Shown: positions 22,724 through 31,304 of the stretch, in pieces
Layout of the letters: each line of letters starts with the position of its first letter
Numbering within the stretch: position 1 is the first letter of the stretch
Assembly (NCBI GenBank): GCA_947471505.1
Contig: CANIWM010000023.1
Span: 1-64,000 of the forward strand
DNA: 64,000 nt
Reading direction: 5' to 3'
From: Chthoniobacteraceae bacterium
Lineage (GTDB): Bacteria > Verrucomicrobiota > Verrucomicrobiia > Chthoniobacterales > Chthoniobacteraceae
Position numbers and translations under genes: made by a program
The notes under the pieces: generated by a model
Database searches by the model: none
What the model was told of the DNA's origin: nothing
Seen by the model: the letters and a program-made list of their open reading frames with translations, nothing else

Positions 22724-24103
22724 CTATCCCGCAAGCTCCTCCGCCGGATACCCCCATATTTCACTCAACGTCGGGTGGTAATGCGGCACGCTGGCGAGCT
22801 GCGCCGCCGTCGCGCGGAAGTGCATGGCAACGGCAATTTCGTGAATCAGCTCCGTGGCGTGTGGGCCTACGACTGCGCCGCCGAGAATCTCGCCACTCTC
22901 GGCTGCGGCGATGAGTTTCACGAAGCCATCCGTCTCGCCCATGCACATGGATTTGCCGTGGTCGTTGAACGGATACTTCGCGCTGCGAAAGGGGATGCCG
23001 CTTGCCGTGAGCTCGCGCTCGGAGGCTCCGACGACGGCGACTTCCGGCTCGGAAAAAATGCCGTAGAGCCGCAAACGATAGTCCGTTTCCTCCATCGCCA
23101 CGCTGCCCGCGATGAAACGCCCGGCGTTGCGCGCGGCGATCTCGCCTTGCTGGATGGCGATGTGGACGATCTCGTAAGGCCCTGCGACATCGCCCGCTGC
23201 GAAAATGTGCGGCTGGTTCGTCTGCTGCGTCGCGCGCACCGTGGGTCGTCCGCTTTCGGTAATGCCAGCGGCGGCTAAGTCCAGCCCGGCGATATTCGGC
23301 TCGCGTCCGAGGGTGTGGAGAATCTGCTCGGCCTCCACGGATTGCTCGCCGCTCGCGTGCGAAAAAGTGATGCGCTTGCCGCCCGCAGTGCACTCGGCGG
23401 TGAGGAGCTTTGTGCCGGTGAAGAGCTTCACTCCGCGCCGACGCAGCCCTTCGGCGAGCGCATCGGCGATGTCTTCGTCTGTGCCTTTTAGCAGATGCTC
23501 GCTGCGCTGGATGATCGTCACTTCGCGCCCCAGCCCGGCGTAGTACGTGGCAAACTCAACCGCCGTCGCCCCTCCTCCGAGGATGATGACGCTCGCAGGA
23601 ATCTCCTCGCTATCGAGCACGTCGTCCGTCGTCCAAAAACCCACATCATTCAGCGAAGGAATCGGCACAGCGCTCACCCGCGAACCTGTGGCGATGAGAA
23701 AAGTGCGCGCTGTGATGCGCTGCTCGCTTTCCCCCACGACGACCGTATGCGCATCCACAAATCGCGCCTGCCCACGGACGAGGTCGAAGCGCCCATCTTG
23801 CAACTGCCCGGCGCGATATTCCGCGAAGCCGGCGATGAGCTGCCGCTTGCGAGCGATGATCGCAGCGCCGTCGAACGCCAGCCCCGTCGCACTCAGCCCG
23901 AACTGCCCCGCGTGCCGCATCGCCGCGAAGCGCGTGGAGGAGGCGAGCAGCGTCTTGCTCGGCATACAGCCGCGCAAAATGCAGAGCCCGCCAAGTTCGC
24001 GAGCACCATCCACGACGCACGTTTTAAGTCCAGCCGCCGCTGCCGTCCGCGCCGCCGCGTAGCCCGCGCTGCCGCCGCCGATGATGAGAAAGTCGTAGTT
24101 CAT
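22724..24103 (-). CDS. FAD-dependent disulfide oxidoreductase (dihydrolipoamide dehydrogenase-like)
   Basis: A 459-residue class I pyridine-nucleotide disulfide oxidoreductase. It has the FAD motif GGGSAGYAAA, the redox disulfide C41-x4-C46 in GGLCILRGCMPSK, the NAD(P) motif GGGATAVEFA, the FAD site FAAGDV, and a C-terminal HYHPTLSE (the His-Glu pair of lipoamide dehydrogenases). The GGLCILRGC version differs from the classic GGTCLNVGC of Lpd, so this is a side branch, perhaps mercuric-reductase-like or soluble-transhydrogenase-like. The Cys-Cys pair near the C-terminus of MerA is absent. The ATG overlaps the stop of the upstream STT3-like gene (ATGA). The substrate cannot be told from sequence. 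Confidence 0.85.
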   Translation of the reverse strand: MNYDFLIIGGGSAGYAAARTAAAAGLKTCVVDGARELGGLCILRGCMPSKTLLASSTRFAAMRHAGQFGLSATGLAFDGAAIIARKRQLIAGFAEYRAGQLQDGRFDLVRGQARFVDAHTVVVGESEQRITARTFLIATGSRVSAVPIPSLNDVGFWTTDDVLDSEEIPASVIILGGGATAVEFATYYAGLGREVTIIQRSEHLLKGTDEDIADALAEGLRRRGVKLFTGTKLLTAECTAGGKRITFSHASGEQSVEAEQILHTLGREPNIAGLDLAAAGITESGRPTVRATQQTNQPHIFAAGDVAGPYEIVHIAIQQGEIAARNAGRFIAGSVAMEETDYRLRLYGIFSEPEVAVVGASERELTASGIPFRSAKYPFNDHGKSMCMGETDGFVKLIAAAESGEILGGAVVGPHATELIHEIAVAMHFRATAAQLASVPHYHPTLSEIWGYPAEELAG

Positions 24104-25818
24104 GGTGTGTTTGGTATTTGCACTTCGTAGAGCTGGAGGAACTGAGGGACGTAAAATTCCATGGGCGGCGGCAGCGGCTCATCGCTCTTCTTTTGCGCCA
24201 TCGTGAGCACCAGCCCGCGCTCCCTCGGCGTGATGAATCGCAGCCACGGCGGCGTCTTGCGCGGGCTCTCGGCGAGGCTATACGCCAGCGGCTCCAGCGG
24301 AGCTTCCGTGCCGAGGATATTGGCAGAATTGATGACGGCGGGATACTTCCGCGCGTCGCGCTCCACGGGGAGATCGTGGATGACGACGTAGCGCACGCCG
24401 CGCTCGCGGAGGATTGCCGTCTCCTCATCCTCCGACTCCGAAAGGAAAAAGCGCGCACTATCCACGATGCCGGGGAAGCTCTGGTGGCTCGTGCCCGCGA
24501 TTCCCGGCTGGCCGGACCAATAGGCGAGCTGCGGGGAGTGCCACCACACCGCGAGAAAGGGCCGCTTTTCCGGCGCGCGCATGAGCAACGCGATGCGGCG
24601 AAGCTCATCCTGCACGGCACGGTCTTGCGCCTGCGATTCCTCGCGCCGCTCTCGCTCGTCGAGCGGCGGGTGCAGACGTTCCTTCCACTCAAGAGCCATC
24701 GGGAAAAGCGCCGCCAACCCCACAACCCAGCCCAGCCAGCAAAGCCGCAACGCACCGAGCTGCCACGGGATGCTCATCGCCACGGCCAGCGCGGAGAAGT
24801 AGCCCCAGCGCCGCTGCCAGACCGTCAGCACGATCATCACGACGACCAGCCCGAGGATGCTCAGCGAGCGACGATCCATCCGCCGCGCCACCCAAAGCAG
24901 CACAGGCGCAGAAACCCAAAACGCCCCGAACCAAAACCACGGCATCGCCCCTCTGAGGCTCATCATTTTTAGCTCCCCAATCGTCCGGCTCCACGCCACC
25001 AGCCGCTCGCGCAACGCGGCATCCGGCAGGGTGAAGCGCCAGCCATCCACCAGCAGCGCCACCAGCAGCACCGCCCCGAGCGCCCACCACCGAGGGCGCA
25101 CCGCACGCGCAGTCAGCGCCATTTTTCCCGCGAGGAAATGCCACGCGATGGCCCCGGCGAAAGCGACCGCTGGCTCGTAGAGCGAAGTCCACAGCGCCAG
25201 CCCCCACGCCACTCCCGCGAGCAGGCTCCACCGCTTCGCGCGCCGCGCGGACATCCCGGAATCCGCCAGCGCCAGTTCCGCGCCCATCGCCATCGCAAGC
25301 AGCAACAGCAGGAGCGATTGGTGATCCGGCCTTCCGAGCAGCGTCCCGTGGACAAGGATCGGACTCACGGCGAAAAACAAAGTCATCAGCTCCCGATACG
25401 GCAGCCCCAGTCTCCCAGCCCACCACCACAGCCATAGCACCGTCGCGATTCCGAGCAGCGGCGACACCCACGCGCCCGCCAGCTCCATATCGCGGTCCTC
25501 GATCCCCCCCGCGAACGGGCGGAACGCATAGCGCATTCCCGCGATCAACCAGTCCATCGGCGCAGTCGTGTGCGGCGTGGTTCCGGCAGGCCAGTTCTCG
25601 AAGTCATGATGCCGGATGACGAGCTGCCCCTCCGTGACCAGCTTCACCCGCGTCATCCGCGAGTAGCAGTCGCCTTCCAGAAAGTAGATTTCGCCGCCGC
25701 GAAAAATGTCCGCACGATTGTGCGTGCGCGCAGCGACCGTCAGCGCCACGAGCAGCAGCAGCACGAGGCGCGACAGCCAGCACTTCCAACTCGGTAGAGA
25801 CTTTTCAGATTCGGGCAT
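24100..25818 (-). CDS. STT3/PglB-like membrane glycosyltransferase (GT66-like)
   Basis: A 572-residue protein with about eleven membrane helices in the first 370 residues and a soluble C-terminal domain. Features recall oligosaccharyltransferase catalytic subunits: an acidic EGDCYSRMTR just after the first helix (metal-binding D-x-Y..R position), then TTAPMDW and GRPDHQSLLL. A C-terminal VWWHSPQLAYWSG stands where the WWDxG acceptor-binding motif would be. I infer transfer of a lipid-linked glycan or related polyprenyl-sugar chemistry at the outer face of the membrane. The WWD motif is not canonical, so another GT-C enzyme is possible. Its stop overlaps the next gene start (ATGA). Confidence 0.65.
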   Translation of the reverse strand: MPESEKSLPSWKCWLSRLVLLLLVALTVAARTHNRADIFRGGEIYFLEGDCYSRMTRVKLVTEGQLVIRHHDFENWPAGTTPHTTAPMDWLIAGMRYAFRPFAGGIEDRDMELAGAWVSPLLGIATVLWLWWWAGRLGLPYRELMTLFFAVSPILVHGTLLGRPDHQSLLLLLLAMAMGAELALADSGMSARRAKRWSLLAGVAWGLALWTSLYEPAVAFAGAIAWHFLAGKMALTARAVRPRWWALGAVLLVALLVDGWRFTLPDAALRERLVAWSRTIGELKMMSLRGAMPWFWFGAFWVSAPVLLWVARRMDRRSLSILGLVVVMIVLTVWQRRWGYFSALAVAMSIPWQLGALRLCWLGWVVGLAALFPMALEWKERLHPPLDERERREESQAQDRAVQDELRRIALLMRAPEKRPFLAVWWHSPQLAYWSGQPGIAGTSHQSFPGIVDSARFFLSESEDEETAILRERGVRYVVIHDLPVERDARKYPAVINSANILGTEAPLEPLAYSLAESPRKTPPWLRFITPRERGLVLTMAQKKSDEPLPPPMEFYVPQFLQLYEVQIPNTP

Positions 25819-25914
25819 CGGTCAAAACAGGGACTACACTCTGCCCCGCCCCGGTTCATCAAGCATTCGTCCGATTATTTCGCGCCGAACGATGAAAGCA
25901 GACAAGCGTCTGCT

Positions 25915-26586
25915 CTACGCCGCTGGCGTGAAGCCCATCACTACATCAAACTTCGCCGCAAGTTCCCCCGCCTTCGCGCCCGACATTGGGGCGAAGTCGG
26001 GCGTGATGGATGCGCGTGCGGCCTCATCCTTGACGCTCTTCCAGATGCCGTCCCTTTCGTTCCCCGCGTGCCCTTTGATGTAGCACTGCGTCGTCCACCT
26101 CTCGCGGCCCTTCATCTTTACCGCGACGTGGATGTGCGGCGCACGCCCCGTGTATGGGACGGGCTTGATCGTGCGGAACAAATACTCCCCGCTCGCCCCC
26201 GTCAGGAAGCGCCCGAAGCCTTGGAAATTCTTGTCCTTTTTCTCCGTCGCACCACCGCTCTTGCTGTGGATGTAAACGCCACTCGCATCGCACTGCCAAA
26301 TCTCCACGAGCGCCCCGCGAATCGGCGCTCCATCAGGCCCGAGGATGCGCCCGCTGAGGTAAGTCACCTCGCCGACAGCGGGTGTGATGCCGTCGTTGAT
26401 GACGAGCAAATCGTTGTCCGTATCGAGCGGCAAATGGTCAGGGTAAAACGGCCCTTCCGTCTGCTTCGGCGTGCGCAAGAGCTCCTCGGCAAAGACGCCC
26501 GGTGCAGTGAGAAACGCGAGGCCCATCGCAGTGCGGCTGAGAAATTTGCGACGGTGAATCCAGGACGGAGAAAGATTGATGTTCAT
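25915..26586 (-). CDS. Tat-exported intradiol-dioxygenase-like protein
   Basis: A 223-residue protein. A twin-arginine-type signal (HRRKFLSRTAMGLAFLTAPGVFA) precedes the intradiol ring-cleavage dioxygenase core. Visible features are TEGPFYPDHLPLDTDND, SGRILGPDGAPIRGALVEIWQCDASGVY (first iron Tyr) and KPVPYTGRAPHIHVAV (second Tyr and the His-x-His pair). The fold and iron ligands of protocatechuate or catechol dioxygenases are therefore present. Exported single-domain forms are common in soil bacteria and their substrates are mostly unknown. I start at ATG 26586; the open frame upstream continues antisense into the next gene and is spurious. It is divergent from the aminotransferase gene across 84 bp. 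Confidence 0.88.
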   Translation of the reverse strand: MNINLSPSWIHRRKFLSRTAMGLAFLTAPGVFAEELLRTPKQTEGPFYPDHLPLDTDNDLLVINDGITPAVGEVTYLSGRILGPDGAPIRGALVEIWQCDASGVYIHSKSGGATEKKDKNFQGFGRFLTGASGEYLFRTIKPVPYTGRAPHIHVAVKMKGRERWTTQCYIKGHAGNERDGIWKSVKDEAARASITPDFAPMSGAKAGELAAKFDVVMGFTPAA

Positions 26587-26670
26587 GCGGGTGAAACTGA
26601 CCGCTCGCTCGAAAGTTCCGAGCAAAATGTTTCCTCGCGAAGAATACGCACTTCCCGCAAAAGGAGCCTC

Positions 26671-27801
26671 ATGTTTACTGAATCCGAACGCCTCGCGCTC
26701 TTTCCCGTCGCACGCAAACTGCGCTTCTTCTCCCATGCCGCCGTCGCCGCTTTCCCAGCGCCCGTCGCAGATGCAATGAGTGCCCACATCCGCGAATCCT
26801 GCGAAGGTCCGCAGGAGTTTGCGCAAACGCTCCGCGACATCAAAGCCATGCGGGCACTCTGCGCGCGGTTCATCGGTGCCGAGGCGGACGAGATCGCCCT
26901 GCTCGGCCCCACTTCGCTCGGCCTGTCGCTCTTCGCAAACGGCATCCCGTGGGAGGCTGGCGACGAAATCCTCTGCTACGCGGGCGACTACCCGGCGAAC
27001 GTCTATCCTTGGCTGGAGCTGCGCCGCCGGGGCGTCGTCGTCACCATGCTCCAGCCGCAGAGCCCCGGCGAACTTACCCCGGAACTCGTCGAAGCCGCGC
27101 TCACCCCGCGCACCCGCCTCGTCGCCCTCGCGAGCTGCCATTTCTTCACCGGATACCGCATTGACGTGAGCGCCATCGGACGCCTCCTCCACGCACGCGG
27201 CGTCCTCTTTTCCGTAGATGCCATCCAGACGCTCGGCGCGTTCCCGATGGATGTAGAGCACGTGGATTTCCTCAGCGCCGACGCGCATAAATGGATGCTC
27301 GGCCCGTGCGCCATCGGCATCGTGTATGTCAAAAGAAAGCACCACGACTTCTGCCGCCCGACCCTGCTCGGCGCGTGGAACGTCCACTCGCCCAACTTCA
27401 TCGCCCAGCCCGAGCTGCGCTTCGTCCACGGCGCGCAACGCTACGAGCCCGGCGTGCTGAATATCGTCGGCTGCTACGGCATGAACGCCGCCATCGAGCT
27501 ATTCATGCGCTTCGGGCTCGACGCCATCGCCGCGCGCATCCTCGCGCTCAAGCAACACCTCGTCGCCGCGCTCCGCACCAAGGGCTACGACATCACCGGC
27601 CCCGCCGAGGGGCCGAATGCAAGCGGCATCACCACCTTCCGCCACCCGACCAAAAGCGCCACGGAGCTATACGGCAGCTTGGAAAAAGCGGGCATCTCCT
27701 GCTCGCTGCGCCACGACCCACAAGGCCGCGACTACCTGCGCTTCAGCCCGCATTTTTACAACACCGAGGCCGAGCTGGACTACGCGCTGGAGCTGCTGTG
27801 A
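26671..27801 (+). CDS. Class V aminotransferase (PLP enzyme)
   Basis: A 376-residue fold-type I PLP enzyme. The cofactor lysine is K207 in SADAHKWMLGP. SVDAIQTLG carries the Asp that contacts the pyridine ring, and LLGPTSLGLSLFANGI lies in the N-terminal binding region. It resembles the cysteine-desulfurase/isopenicillin-epimerase-like subgroup. No catalytic Cys loop typical of IscS or NifS is obvious, so a desulfurase role is unproven. A good Shine-Dalgarno (AAGGAG) lies 7 nt before the ATG. It is the first gene of a plus-strand run with a Uma2 gene 43 bp downstream and an AAA ATPase after that. Confidence 0.88.
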   Translation: MFTESERLALFPVARKLRFFSHAAVAAFPAPVADAMSAHIRESCEGPQEFAQTLRDIKAMRALCARFIGAEADEIALLGPTSLGLSLFANGIPWEAGDEILCYAGDYPANVYPWLELRRRGVVVTMLQPQSPGELTPELVEAALTPRTRLVALASCHFFTGYRIDVSAIGRLLHARGVLFSVDAIQTLGAFPMDVEHVDFLSADAHKWMLGPCAIGIVYVKRKHHDFCRPTLLGAWNVHSPNFIAQPELRFVHGAQRYEPGVLNIVGCYGMNAAIELFMRFGLDAIAARILALKQHLVAALRTKGYDITGPAEGPNASGITTFRHPTKSATELYGSLEKAGISCSLRHDPQGRDYLRFSPHFYNTEAELDYALELL

Positions 27802-27844
27802 AGCCGTTGACACTCCATCACCCATCCGGCACCGTCCAAAAATC

Positions 27845-28414
27845 ATGAGCGCCGTACGCATTAACGAAATCTGGATGAGCCCCGAGGCTTACCTCGAGTG
27901 GCAACTCCACCAAGAGCACCGCTACGAGTATCTCGCTGGCGAAGTCCACATGATGGGCGGCGCGAGCACCGAGCACAATCGCATCGCGGGAAACATCTTC
28001 GCAGACCTCCATGTCCATCTCCGTGGCAAAAAGTGCGAGCCCTTCATGAACGACATGAAGGCCCACATCCACGATGCCGGAGACGACTGGTTTTACTTCC
28101 CCGACATCATGGTGAACTGCGACCCAGCCGGGCAGCACAAGCTCTACTGCGACACCCCGTCCCTCATCGTCGAAGTCCTCTCGCCCAGCACCGAGCAGAC
28201 AGACCGCCGCGAGAAACGCCTCTCCTACGAACGCCTGCCGAGCCTCCACACCTACATCCTCGTCTCGCAGGAAAAACGCGAACTCACCGTCTTTCGGCGA
28301 AAGGATTTCACTTGGGACAAAAGCATCCTCACCGACCCCCACGGCGTCCTCGATATTCCGCAACTGGAGTTCGCCATCTCCATGGACGCCATCTACGCGC
28401 GGACGGGATTGTAG
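27845..28414 (+). CDS. Uma2-family (DUF820) putative restriction endonuclease, copy 2
   Basis: A 189-residue Uma2 protein with YEYLAGEVHMMGGAS, DWFYFPDIMVNCD and PSLIVEVLSPSTE, in the PD-(D/E)XK pattern. It matches the protein encoded at 21451-22017 over its whole length, with long shared segments (KCEPFMNDMK against PCEPFMADMK, CDPAGQHK, DAIYARTGL), so the two are recent paralogues. It lies between an aminotransferase and an AAA ATPase gene; the stop is 5 bp before the next ATG. Uma2 genes are multiplied in many cyanobacterial and verrucomicrobial genomes and their role is unknown. Confidence 0.9.
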   Translation: MSAVRINEIWMSPEAYLEWQLHQEHRYEYLAGEVHMMGGASTEHNRIAGNIFADLHVHLRGKKCEPFMNDMKAHIHDAGDDWFYFPDIMVNCDPAGQHKLYCDTPSLIVEVLSPSTEQTDRREKRLSYERLPSLHTYILVSQEKRELTVFRRKDFTWDKSILTDPHGVLDIPQLEFAISMDAIYARTGL

Positions 28415-28419
28415 AACCG

Positions 28420-30132
28420 ATGACTCCGCTACCACTCCGCTCTTGGGCCTTAGAATTTGCGCGCCGCTGGAACGCCGGCACGCACACCATCTTCCTCGTC
28501 CACGGCAACATCCACGACATCTTCGCCGTCCCCGGCGGCTACGAACCGCTCAAGGGATTCCTCATGCGCCGCCTTTTACCGGGGCGGCCTTGGATGCTCT
28601 TTTACGACATCGGCGACGGCCTCTCCTTCGGCTCGCCCGACATGCAGAAGCGCTTTTACGAATGGCTCGAAGTCTTCGATACCGTCGAGGGCACCAGCTA
28701 CCGCATCACCGGCTTGCCGCGCAATTTCACCCAGCTCGCTCCCCTGCTCCGCCGCTTCTTTTTAGCCACCGGCGAGGATGCAAAGATGCCGCGCGGCGTC
28801 ACTCTCGTCATTGATTTCCCGGAGAAAATCATCCCTGCTGCCGAGGAGTCCGGCGCTTCTGTGGATGAGCGGATGGCGCTCGTCACGTTGCTCAAATGGG
28901 CCGCCTCCCCCGAGCTTCGCAGCCGCGATGTCGGCATCCTCCTCGTCGCCGAGAGCGCGGGCGAATTGCACTCCGACCTCCTGCAAAATCCCCACGTCGC
29001 GCAGATGCGCATAGATCTCCCCGACCTCGACGACCGCACCGCCTACCTCGCCAATGATCCCGAGGCAAACTCAAGCGACCTCCCGCTCGAACAACTCGCC
29101 CAGCGCACCGCCGGACTCAGCCTCCTGCGCATCCACCACCTCCTCGCCGAGGCGGTGAAAAACGGCAAGCGCGTCACCAGCGAACACGTCTCCGCCGCCA
29201 AGAAACGCCTCATCGAAGAATACTGCCAAGGGCTCGTCCGCTTCAAAGACCCGAAGCCCGGCGTATCGCTCGACCGCGTCGCCACCCACACCGCCGCGAA
29301 GGCCAAACTCCGCGACGTCGCCCGCCTTTTCCGCGAGGGAAAAAGCGACGTCATCGAGCGTGGCATCCTCGTCCCCGGTCGCGTCGGCGTAGGAAAATCC
29401 TTCCTCATCGACTGCTTCGCCAGCGAGTGCGGCCTGCCCGTGCTGGAGCTGGGCGAATTCCGCAGCAAATGGGTCGGCGACACCGAGCGCCAGCAAGCCC
29501 GCATCCTCATGACCATCCGCGCCCTCGGCCCCGTCATCGTCGTCGTAGATGAAGCCGACGCCGTCTTCGGCAACCGCAGCGGCGACGGCGATGCCGGCGT
29601 CAGCACCCGCGTCTTCGCAGCCTTCGCCGCCCACCTCGGCGACTCCTCGCTGCGTGGCCGCGAAGTCTGGGTCGCGATGACCTCCCGCCCCGATCTCCTC
29701 GCCATCGACATGAAGCGCCAAGGCCGCTTCGGCCTCTCCCTCCCGCTCTTCCCCGCGCAAGGCCCGGACGACGTCGTCACCTTGTTCAAAGTGATCGCCG
29801 GAATCCGAAAGATCGCCCTCACCGAAGAAGTCATCGCCTTCGCCCGCGAAAAACTCGGCACCCGCGCCCTCACCGGCAGCGACGTCGAAGCCGTCGTCAC
29901 CCGTGCCAAAGAAAGCGCCGTCCTCGCCGGGCGCGACAACGACGTGCAACTCGCAGACTTCACCGGAGCAGTGGACTCCTTCATTGACCCCCTCGACCCC
30001 CAACTCCTCCGCCTGCAAGAATACGCCGCTATTTTGTCCTGCTCCGACTCCCGATTCCTCCCCGAAAACTACCGCACCCTCGACCGCGCCACTCTCGCCA
30101 CCGAGTTCGAGCACCTCAAGCGCACACGATAA
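28420..30132 (+). CDS. Ycf46-like AAA ATPase
   Basis: A 570-residue protein with two parts. The N-terminal half (FLVHGNIHDIFAVPGGY, LVIDFPEKIIPA, ILLVAESAGELHSDLL) looks like a degenerate, nucleotide-free AAA module, as in Ycf46. The C-terminal half is an active AAA domain: Walker A GRVGVGKS (about residues 324-331), Walker B VIVVVDEADAVFG, sensor AMTSRPDLLAID and an arginine in KRQGRFGLS, followed by a helical lid. Ycf46 proteins are linked to inorganic-carbon regulation in cyanobacteria, but in this phylum the role is unknown. The start ATG overlaps nothing and lies 5 bp after the Uma2 stop, so they are co-transcribed. Confidence 0.82.
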   Translation: MTPLPLRSWALEFARRWNAGTHTIFLVHGNIHDIFAVPGGYEPLKGFLMRRLLPGRPWMLFYDIGDGLSFGSPDMQKRFYEWLEVFDTVEGTSYRITGLPRNFTQLAPLLRRFFLATGEDAKMPRGVTLVIDFPEKIIPAAEESGASVDERMALVTLLKWAASPELRSRDVGILLVAESAGELHSDLLQNPHVAQMRIDLPDLDDRTAYLANDPEANSSDLPLEQLAQRTAGLSLLRIHHLLAEAVKNGKRVTSEHVSAAKKRLIEEYCQGLVRFKDPKPGVSLDRVATHTAAKAKLRDVARLFREGKSDVIERGILVPGRVGVGKSFLIDCFASECGLPVLELGEFRSKWVGDTERQQARILMTIRALGPVIVVVDEADAVFGNRSGDGDAGVSTRVFAAFAAHLGDSSLRGREVWVAMTSRPDLLAIDMKRQGRFGLSLPLFPAQGPDDVVTLFKVIAGIRKIALTEEVIAFAREKLGTRALTGSDVEAVVTRAKESAVLAGRDNDVQLADFTGAVDSFIDPLDPQLLRLQEYAAILSCSDSRFLPENYRTLDRATLATEFEHLKRTR

Positions 30133-30144
30133 AGCGTGTCGTAG

Positions 30145-30218
30145 CTGCGACGCCCTCGTCGCAGTTGGTGCCAGCGGCGCCTCGCCGCTCCTCCCAAAGC
30201 TGCGACGAGGCGTCGCAG
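30145..30218. repeat. REP-like pair of palindromes between convergent genes
   Basis: CTGCGACG-CCCT-CGTCGCAG (30145-30164) and CTGCGACG-AGG-CGTCGCAG (30200-30218) are each 8-bp-stem hairpins. They are also near-perfect reverse complements of each other, so a larger stem can form. They lie between two convergent genes and could end both transcripts. No T runs follow, so a REP-type element is the better description. Confidence 0.75.
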
Positions 30219-30256
30219 GCACTTACTGCGCCGAATGTGACCGGACCTCTCCCGGT

Positions 30257-31300
30257 CTACCGCTGATAGATCGGCAGGAAGTGGTTCTTTACCGCCAGCG
30301 AGAGCACGGCGAGCGAGGTCGCGTACACTTTTCCGCCCTGCCGTTCTTCGCCGCCTTCGCCTTCCCACGAGCCGTCGGCGCGCTGGAGCGGGAGGACGGC
30401 GTCCATAATGGCGCGGCGGCCCTCGGTGGCGAACTTGTCGCCGCGCTGATACATGCCCTGCGCCATGTAGTAGGCGGTGTAAAAAAACCATTTATCGCCT
30501 TGCTTGAGTCCTTTTTGGAGCAAGCGCTCGCTCGCGCCTTTCACTTCCTCGGATTCGTATTCCCCGCACACTTGCAGCGCGAGAAGTCCCTCGGCAGTAG
30601 TAGAAATTTCCGTTCCCTTGCTTGCGTAGCCGAAGCCGCCCGCGGCCCCTTTGCGCTCGCCGCTGGAATAGAGACTCTTGATGTACCGGACGGCGAGATC
30701 GATGGATTCCTTCGGCACATCCATCCCCGCATTACGCGCCGCGCGGAGGGCCATGACTTGCCAGCACGTCACGGACATATCGCTATCGGCAGCGTCGGGC
30801 GTGTAGCGCCAACCGCCTCGATTTGCCTCATTCTTCGGAAGCCGCTGAGACCGCAAAATGAGCTCGATGGCCTTGCGAGAATGATCGCGAATGCCGGCGT
30901 CCTGTTTCTCGTCGCCGCCCATCCCGAGCATCTCTGCAAGCATCAGGGAGATGATGCCGTGGCCATACATCCGGGAGCCATCCGTCTTGCCGTAATAGCC
31001 ATCCGGCTCTTGCTGGCCGGGCTTAAGCACAAATTCGAGCGCCTTCTTCATCGCACGACCTTCGGGCGTCGGGTCGGCAGGTTGGTGCCCCATCGCGCTC
31101 ATCGCGAGGACGGCGAGGGAGGTCATCGTCACGTCTGGGCGCACACCTTTTTCGGCGATGGCTCCGGTGTCTTGCTGCTGGCTCACGAGGAAGTCTGCCG
31201 CCTTTTTCAGCGCAGCATCTACGCGCTGCTTCTGCGGGTCTTGCGCGTGGAGCGCGGTGGTGGAAAAGACGAGGGCTGCGAGGATGGCGAGTCGGTTCAT
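30257..31300 (-). CDS. Squalene-cyclase/prenyltransferase-repeat secreted protein
   Basis: A 347-residue protein with a signal peptide (MNRLAILAALVFSTTALHA). Tandem alpha-alpha barrel repeats of the squalene-hopene-cyclase/prenyltransferase type follow. Repeat cores include QDTGAIAEKGVRPDVTMTSLAVLAM, MYGHGIISLMLAEMLG, GGWRYTPDAADSDMSVTCWQVMAL and ADGSWEGEGG with TSLAVLSLAV. The DxDD catalytic motif of cyclases is not seen, so an enzyme role is doubtful. Family members in PVC bacteria lie next to DUF4175 or MoxR-type genes, as here: the giant protein gene ends 4 bp upstream. Periplasmic scaffold is my best guess. Confidence 0.82.
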   Translation of the reverse strand: MNRLAILAALVFSTTALHAQDPQKQRVDAALKKAADFLVSQQQDTGAIAEKGVRPDVTMTSLAVLAMSAMGHQPADPTPEGRAMKKALEFVLKPGQQEPDGYYGKTDGSRMYGHGIISLMLAEMLGMGGDEKQDAGIRDHSRKAIELILRSQRLPKNEANRGGWRYTPDAADSDMSVTCWQVMALRAARNAGMDVPKESIDLAVRYIKSLYSSGERKGAAGGFGYASKGTEISTTAEGLLALQVCGEYESEEVKGASERLLQKGLKQGDKWFFYTAYYMAQGMYQRGDKFATEGRRAIMDAVLPLQRADGSWEGEGGEERQGGKVYATSLAVLSLAVKNHFLPIYQR

Positions 31301-31304
31301 CGTG

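Noticed and set aside
26587-27438. Long N-terminal extension of the intradiol dioxygenase frame
   Set aside because: It is antisense to the class V aminotransferase; the Tat signal fixes the start at 26586.
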